Assembly: GCA_004794785.1 (NCBI GenBank)
Contig: SJOL01007411.1
Coordinates: 1,364,747 to 1,428,746, forward strand
DNA length: 64,000 nucleotides
Reading direction: 5' to 3'
From: Opisthorchis felineus
Lineage: Eukaryota > Platyhelminthes > Trematoda > Opisthorchiida > Opisthorchiidae
This document shows positions 60,388-64,000 of this stretch, one piece after another (positions within the stretch are counted from its first letter, which is position 1; every line of letters begins with the position of its first letter). The notes beneath the pieces are model-generated. The model saw only the letters and a list, made by a program, of their open reading frames with translations. It did no database searches and was not told the origin of the DNA. Position numbers and translations under genes: made by a program.

Positions 60388-61019
60388 TTCGGAATAATTC
60401 AGACACGACAGGAACCATGACACCCGAGGATCTACGCAAGGTGTTGGACTTTTGCATGGATACATACTTTAGCTTTGATGGACAAATATGGCAACAGCTG
60501 AAAGGGACTCCAATGGGATATCCACTATCGCTGAGGTGGTAATGCAAAGATTAGAGCACGTTGTACGGCCAACCATCAATCCAAAGCTATGAATCCGCTA
60601 CATAGACGACACCTTTGTCATCATGAAACGAGATTCAGTACACAACGCGCATGAACTACTCAACAATACGTTTGATGATATCAAGTTTGCAATCGAACTG
60701 GAGAGGAACAATGGATTACCATTATTGGACGTTTTAGTGAACAGAAATTGGATGGGACTCTGGAAAACTACGAATACCGTAAAGAGACATACGGATCAAA
60801 TACTGATCTACAGTAGCATTCATCCAATGAACCACAAGAACAGCTGCGTTCAGACCCTTTTCAAGAGGGCAGAGGCACGTTGGAACACAAGAGAACTAAA
60901 GAGGAAGGAGTTAAACTATCTATTCAGAGTAGTCCAGAACAGCGGATATCCAATGAATTTTATCAAGAGAAGCTTGAAGACAGAAACAATAGGAACAAGC
61001 TAACAGATGGGTAGTTCTA
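60374..61019 (+). pseudogene. Penelope RT, C-terminal half
   Basis: After the insert the frame continues with [27 protein letters not shown], and [13 protein letters not shown] (RT motif 4, usually GTPMGSPLS). It is then broken near 60530 and resumes with [18 protein letters not shown], a stop, and IRYIDDTFVIMKR (catalytic YxDD as YIDD, near 60595-60635). LPLLDVLVNR, HTDQILIYSSIHPMNHK and NSGYPMNFIKR follow, the usual Penelope thumb region. Both catalytic aspartates are present in their fragments. Confidence 0.9.
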
Positions 61020-61240
61020 TCTTACATCAAAAATATATCTGAAATCACAACCAAAGTATTAGCTCACAGAGGAATCCTGGTAGCCTACAAACCGAATGCC
61101 ACCTTAAGGAAACTGATCTCGAAACCGAAGGACAACCAAGACAAAACCAAGAGGAACACTGTGATATACCAAGTCAACTGCAACAAGTTTTACATTGGAC
61201 AAACTAGGAGGAAAATAACGGAGCCGTCAGGAGATATCAC
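61020..61240 (+). pseudogene. Penelope GIY-YIG endonuclease fragment
   Basis: The sequence gives LSYIKNISEITTKVLAHRGI, a VAYKPNATLRKLISKPKD block, then VIYQVNCNKFYIGQTRRKIT. The last block is the start of the GIY-YIG nuclease (YIG at FYIGQT). The first cysteine of the usual CxxC pair is missing. The frame fails soon after, near 61240, and the remaining nuclease motifs are not recognisable up to the 3' end. Confidence 0.82.
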
Positions 61241-61717
61241 TCCGTATCCTTGACCAAGAAGGCCTCAACTTATATCTAGGAAACGCAAAAATCTTGGAAG
61301 CATGGTACTCCACGGCGGATTCGATCAACTGACACTTTGAACTATATCCAATCTACGCACCACTGCGTACAAAGGACCAATATCCCAACCGAAATACTCA
61401 AGGAGAGCCAAATATCGGTTTAACAAACCAAGAAACCCCTTGGAGTCCGATCAACCAGGGTCACAAGCTGGGACCTAGAGGGGTCGAGGACAGAGGCTAC
61501 TCCAGCGTCGACCAGAGCATGAGAGCAAGGAAGTCAACCTCAAAGGTCACGTTGTCATCGATCAATCAGGACACAGGATACCAGAGCAACCAATGAAACC
61601 GTCCAACCGAACAACTAATCGTGATTAAAGGTCAGCCCCGGCTAGCAACATGCATATTAACACACAAGCAACCCTACTCACCGCACAACCACTGACCTAT
61701 CGCTGCGCTCCCTAACG
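61241..61717 (+). other. Eroded rest of the Penelope element
   Basis: Between the GIY-YIG fragment and the recognisable 3' end there is A-rich sequence with many stops. By position it is the rest of the nuclease and the 3' untranslated region. I identify no motif. Confidence 0.6.
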
Positions 61718-61780
61718 ACGCACTGATGATGAAAAGTTTGCAGCCAAATTGCCCAGCTCAGCGAACAAACCAACGACCAG
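61718..61780 (+). repeat. Penelope 3'-end segment
   Basis: CGCACTGATGATG is followed directly by AAAAGTTTGCAGCC and CCAGCTCAGCGAACAAACC. Compared with 47709-47775 it lacks the GTCTCC..GGTG stretch, which looks like a small deletion between the two GATG repeats. The same sequence occurs inverted at 13902-13976. Confidence 0.7.
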
Positions 61781-62182
61781 TAACCACTATCTCTCAATTG
61801 TGTTGGGAAAAATTGCACCTTGCTTCTTACCTGGCCAGCTAATCCTTATAATGCAAAGGGCTTGCCGCAGTGCTGTTATCTTGGATATACTTAAGAATGT
61901 AACTGCTGCATAAAGCTTGCGCGATTTTCAGCCATGCTAATATATATTAGTCTGAAGCCACCACCAATCCTCCGCATGTTTGTTTGGCTGAACAACTAGA
62001 GTGATACACAGTCTAGCGCGCACAAGGAAACGCTGGAGATCATAGCCAATGGGTGTGTTAAGAGAGCCCCTTGTTTTTCTTCACCGAGAACGTTTGCCTA
62101 AAAAATTGGTGATTTTTTCTTCCCTGACTGTGTTGTGATAAGCGAACTGAATGGAAGTTGTATTTTGCGCATATTTTCTCAG
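61781..62182 (+). other. Right end of intron of MTAP copy 2
   Basis: Unassigned intron sequence ending in a TATTTTCTCAG acceptor. No gene is seen. Confidence 0.7.
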
Positions 62183-62453
62183 ACACGGAAGGAATCACTC
62201 AATTATTCCGAGTGATATCAATTACCGTGCTAATATTTGGGCACTGAAAACTGTCGGCTGCACACACATACTCGCCTCAACAGCATGCGGTGGTTTGCAA
62301 GATTACACGCACCCTGGAGACTTCCTCATCCTAGATCAATTCCTGGACTTCTCTCGGGGACGCGAACAGACATTTTATGGCGGCAAGCGTCCGGTGTTTG
62401 AAGGTGTGTTACATACACCAATGGGAAAGCCGTTCTGCGAGAAGACACGCCAG
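62183..62453 (+). CDS. MTAP: MTAP copy 2, second recognised exon
   Basis: After TTTTCTCAG the exon completes the split Arg and encodes HGRNHSIIPSDINYRANIW, STACGGLQDYTHPGDFLILD, DFSRGREQTFYGG and PFCEKTRQ, ending CAG|GTAACC in phase 0. Length (271 bp), phases and motifs equal those of copy 1, and about 89 percent of residues match. The RHGR and TACG substrate-site motifs are intact. The following exons (MT-ribose and Asp220-region residues) should lie beyond the right edge, since the matching intron of copy 1 is 1608 bp and only 1547 bp remain here. Confidence 0.95.
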
Positions 62454-64000
62454 GTAACCTTTCTGTTTCCCGGCTTTAGGGCATGTCAATCAGTTTATTC
62501 CGGTTACGACAACGCTGTCCTTTCTAGGAAAAACATGTAGAAAAACGGTGTCCGTACACCGAATCTCATTTACCGAAATTCCTAGCCCCAACCTGCTGAC
62601 TAATTTTCTTTATCAGATAGGGTGGATGCCCATCACAGTATAGTATTTAGAAGGAGACAGTTCTCAACAGCTAGGAGTAGTTAATTAGCTGAATATTCTC
62701 ACACAGCTCAGCTAATGTTACTTCATGTTTCTAAACATTTGCAAGCAACCTGACACCTGAAAATTTTCAGAGAAGCGTCACTGATTGATGTTTTTCATTC
62801 CAATTTTTATCTATGGTTTACTTACTATATATTCAAGTGCTTGAATATCTTACTACCCATCTATTTTATTAACTCTCAAGCTATGAAGTACCACTTCTCC
62901 GATAGCTACATTAACTCTAACTATGCGTCGGGAACACCAGATCGCATGTTGAGGTTCCCGATACTGAACTTTGAGTCACGCATAGGTTTAACGATCCCGA
63001 ATATGAAACGGAAGAGTTGGGTTCAAAAATCTACGACACTGTTGACACAAAGGTAAGCAAACTTACACAACAGACCTCAATTGCCCACGTTCGTGGTGTC
63101 AACACGTGCACGAACACGCGGGTAAGTAAGTCAGCGGCGCATACACACACACACGGACATATGCTAATATATCAGTGTCGAACAGGACGGCCTTTCCGGT
63201 GAGGTGAGTAGCGGACACAGATGAGCAAAAGAAGTGGGGATCAAAAGCACATTGGTCACCCATCGGTCAAGTTAGATTCAATATCCTTTCTGCAATCGAT
63301 GAAAACTCAGGTTAAGGTGCTCATGTGAATCGCTTACCAGTGGATTTTGGGATGTTCTTGAACAGTCAAGGAGGCGAAGGTTTTTAGAGTATTGTAGGTT
63401 TATTTGACTCCATGAATAGGATGGGCAATCTGAAAGTTACCTCTGTGGGCTGACGCGTACAAGCCGACTAAGGTGACCTTGGAAACAATGATACTCCTTA
63501 CAAAGATTCGACAGATCATTTGAGAAATGACCATTTACTCTAGTTCTGTCACGCACACATTCATCGCGGGGTTAATTAGTGGGGAAAATGCGTGCTCATC
63601 ATAAGCGCATCCACTCACGTATCGGTTTTGTTCATTTACTGGGTTAATGGCCAGTGTTTAAGTTCCCATGGGACGGAATGTGATGCACCCTTGTCTCCGC
63701 AACTGAAAACACGTTGACATGTGTGGTGCGTGTAGGTTAGAAGCAATGCTGCTACAGCAGCATAACAGTAGGTGCAGAAGAATATATTTTTACAGAGGTA
63801 TAAAAGTACCGGTGTAACGGTGTGTACTACTGAGTAGTCTATGGTTGGTGTCCAAGCTCCGTCCCCGAATCTGATGGGAAATTGTGGAGCCGCTTTGCAG
63901 TTTTCGTTTACTGTTGTGTGATAGTTAATGAATACCCAGAAAAGCTCAAGAAGACGCGTGAGAATCTTCAGTCTTTAAAAACTGTGTGCATATGAGATAT
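62454..64000 (+). other. Intron of MTAP copy 2, running off the window
   Basis: GTAACC donor. Short AC repeats lie near 63145, and a possible small exon of unknown kind lies at 62986-63052. No MTAP exon 3 counterpart (VLIESAR..) is found before the end. Confidence 0.65.
62986..63052 (+). other. Possible small unassigned exon
   Basis: Between an AG (CGCATAG) and a good donor (AAG|GTAAGC) one frame reads FNDPEYETEELGSKIYDTVD followed by TK. The acidic, well-formed peptide and the strong donor suggest coding sequence, but the acceptor has a poor pyrimidine tract and I do not know the family. It would lie inside an MTAP intron. Chance is quite possible. Confidence 0.2.

Larger units (their letters stand above)
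59510..61780 (+). mobile_element. Penelope-like retroelement, broken, in intron of MTAP copy 2
   Basis: Penelope-like elements encode an RT of telomerase-related type followed by a GIY-YIG endonuclease, and often carry hammerhead ribozymes. Here the plus strand gives, in order, an N-terminal block, LPANKGSITVVMDK, FYELPKVHKDRTPRPIV, the RT palm, a YIDDTF motif, a C-terminal block and CNKFYIGQTRRK of the endonuclease. The characteristic 3' end follows at 61718-61780. There are several frameshifts and stops plus a 227-bp insert in the RT, so it is dead. It has the same orientation as MTAP. Confidence 0.92.

Overview
The window is eukaryotic, and most consistent with a parasitic flatworm (digenean fluke). 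Coding sequence is sparse and split by GT-AG introns of 1.3 to 8.2 kb. The rest is filled with decayed non-LTR retrotransposons, a Penelope-like element and tRNA-derived SINEs. The endonuclease and reverse transcriptase protein style is one I associate with fluke genomes. The organism call rests on pattern recognition and is moderately sure; the metazoan call is firm.

The only confidently recognised host gene is S-methyl-5'-thioadenosine phosphorylase (MTAP), present as two plus-strand copies in tandem. Copy 1 shows four coding exons (about 15.4, 20.5, 22.4 and 24.0 kb). They cover almost the whole enzyme except the extreme N-terminus and possibly the last residues. Copy 2 starts at 53.8 kb, its second recognised exon lies at 62.2 kb, and the rest should lie beyond the right edge. 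Exon phases and the length of the shared middle exon (271 bp) are identical, so this is a segmental or tandem duplication, not a retrocopy. MTAP phosphorolyses methylthioadenosine to adenine and methylthioribose-1-phosphate, joining polyamine synthesis to purine and methionine salvage.

Layout: 0-10 kb is a graveyard of one non-LTR retrotransposon family. A minus-strand copy (A, 0.1-3 kb) carries two SINEs. A plus-strand 5' part with endonuclease (B) lies at 3.5-5.6 kb. A second minus-strand copy (C, 10.1 down to 6.6 kb) carries one SINE. 10.5-15 kb holds another dispersed repeat family, a third RT relic and a SINE fragment. 15.4-24.1 kb is MTAP copy 1. 24-53 kb is mostly unannotatable spacer with a SINE with clear target-site duplication, an inverted SINE pair, an 11-bp minisatellite, an exact 101-bp duplication, foldback copies of a Penelope 3' end and a decayed hammerhead ribozyme. 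53.8-64 kb is MTAP copy 2, whose 8.2 kb intron contains a Penelope-like element (RT plus GIY-YIG endonuclease).

The most striking object is inside that Penelope element. A 227-bp insert carrying a complete type I hammerhead ribozyme, flanked by a 14-bp target-site duplication, interrupts the RT reading frame, which resumes exactly when the insert is skipped. This has the form of a metazoan retrozyme (a small non-autonomous ribozyme-bearing retroelement) inserted in its probable helper.
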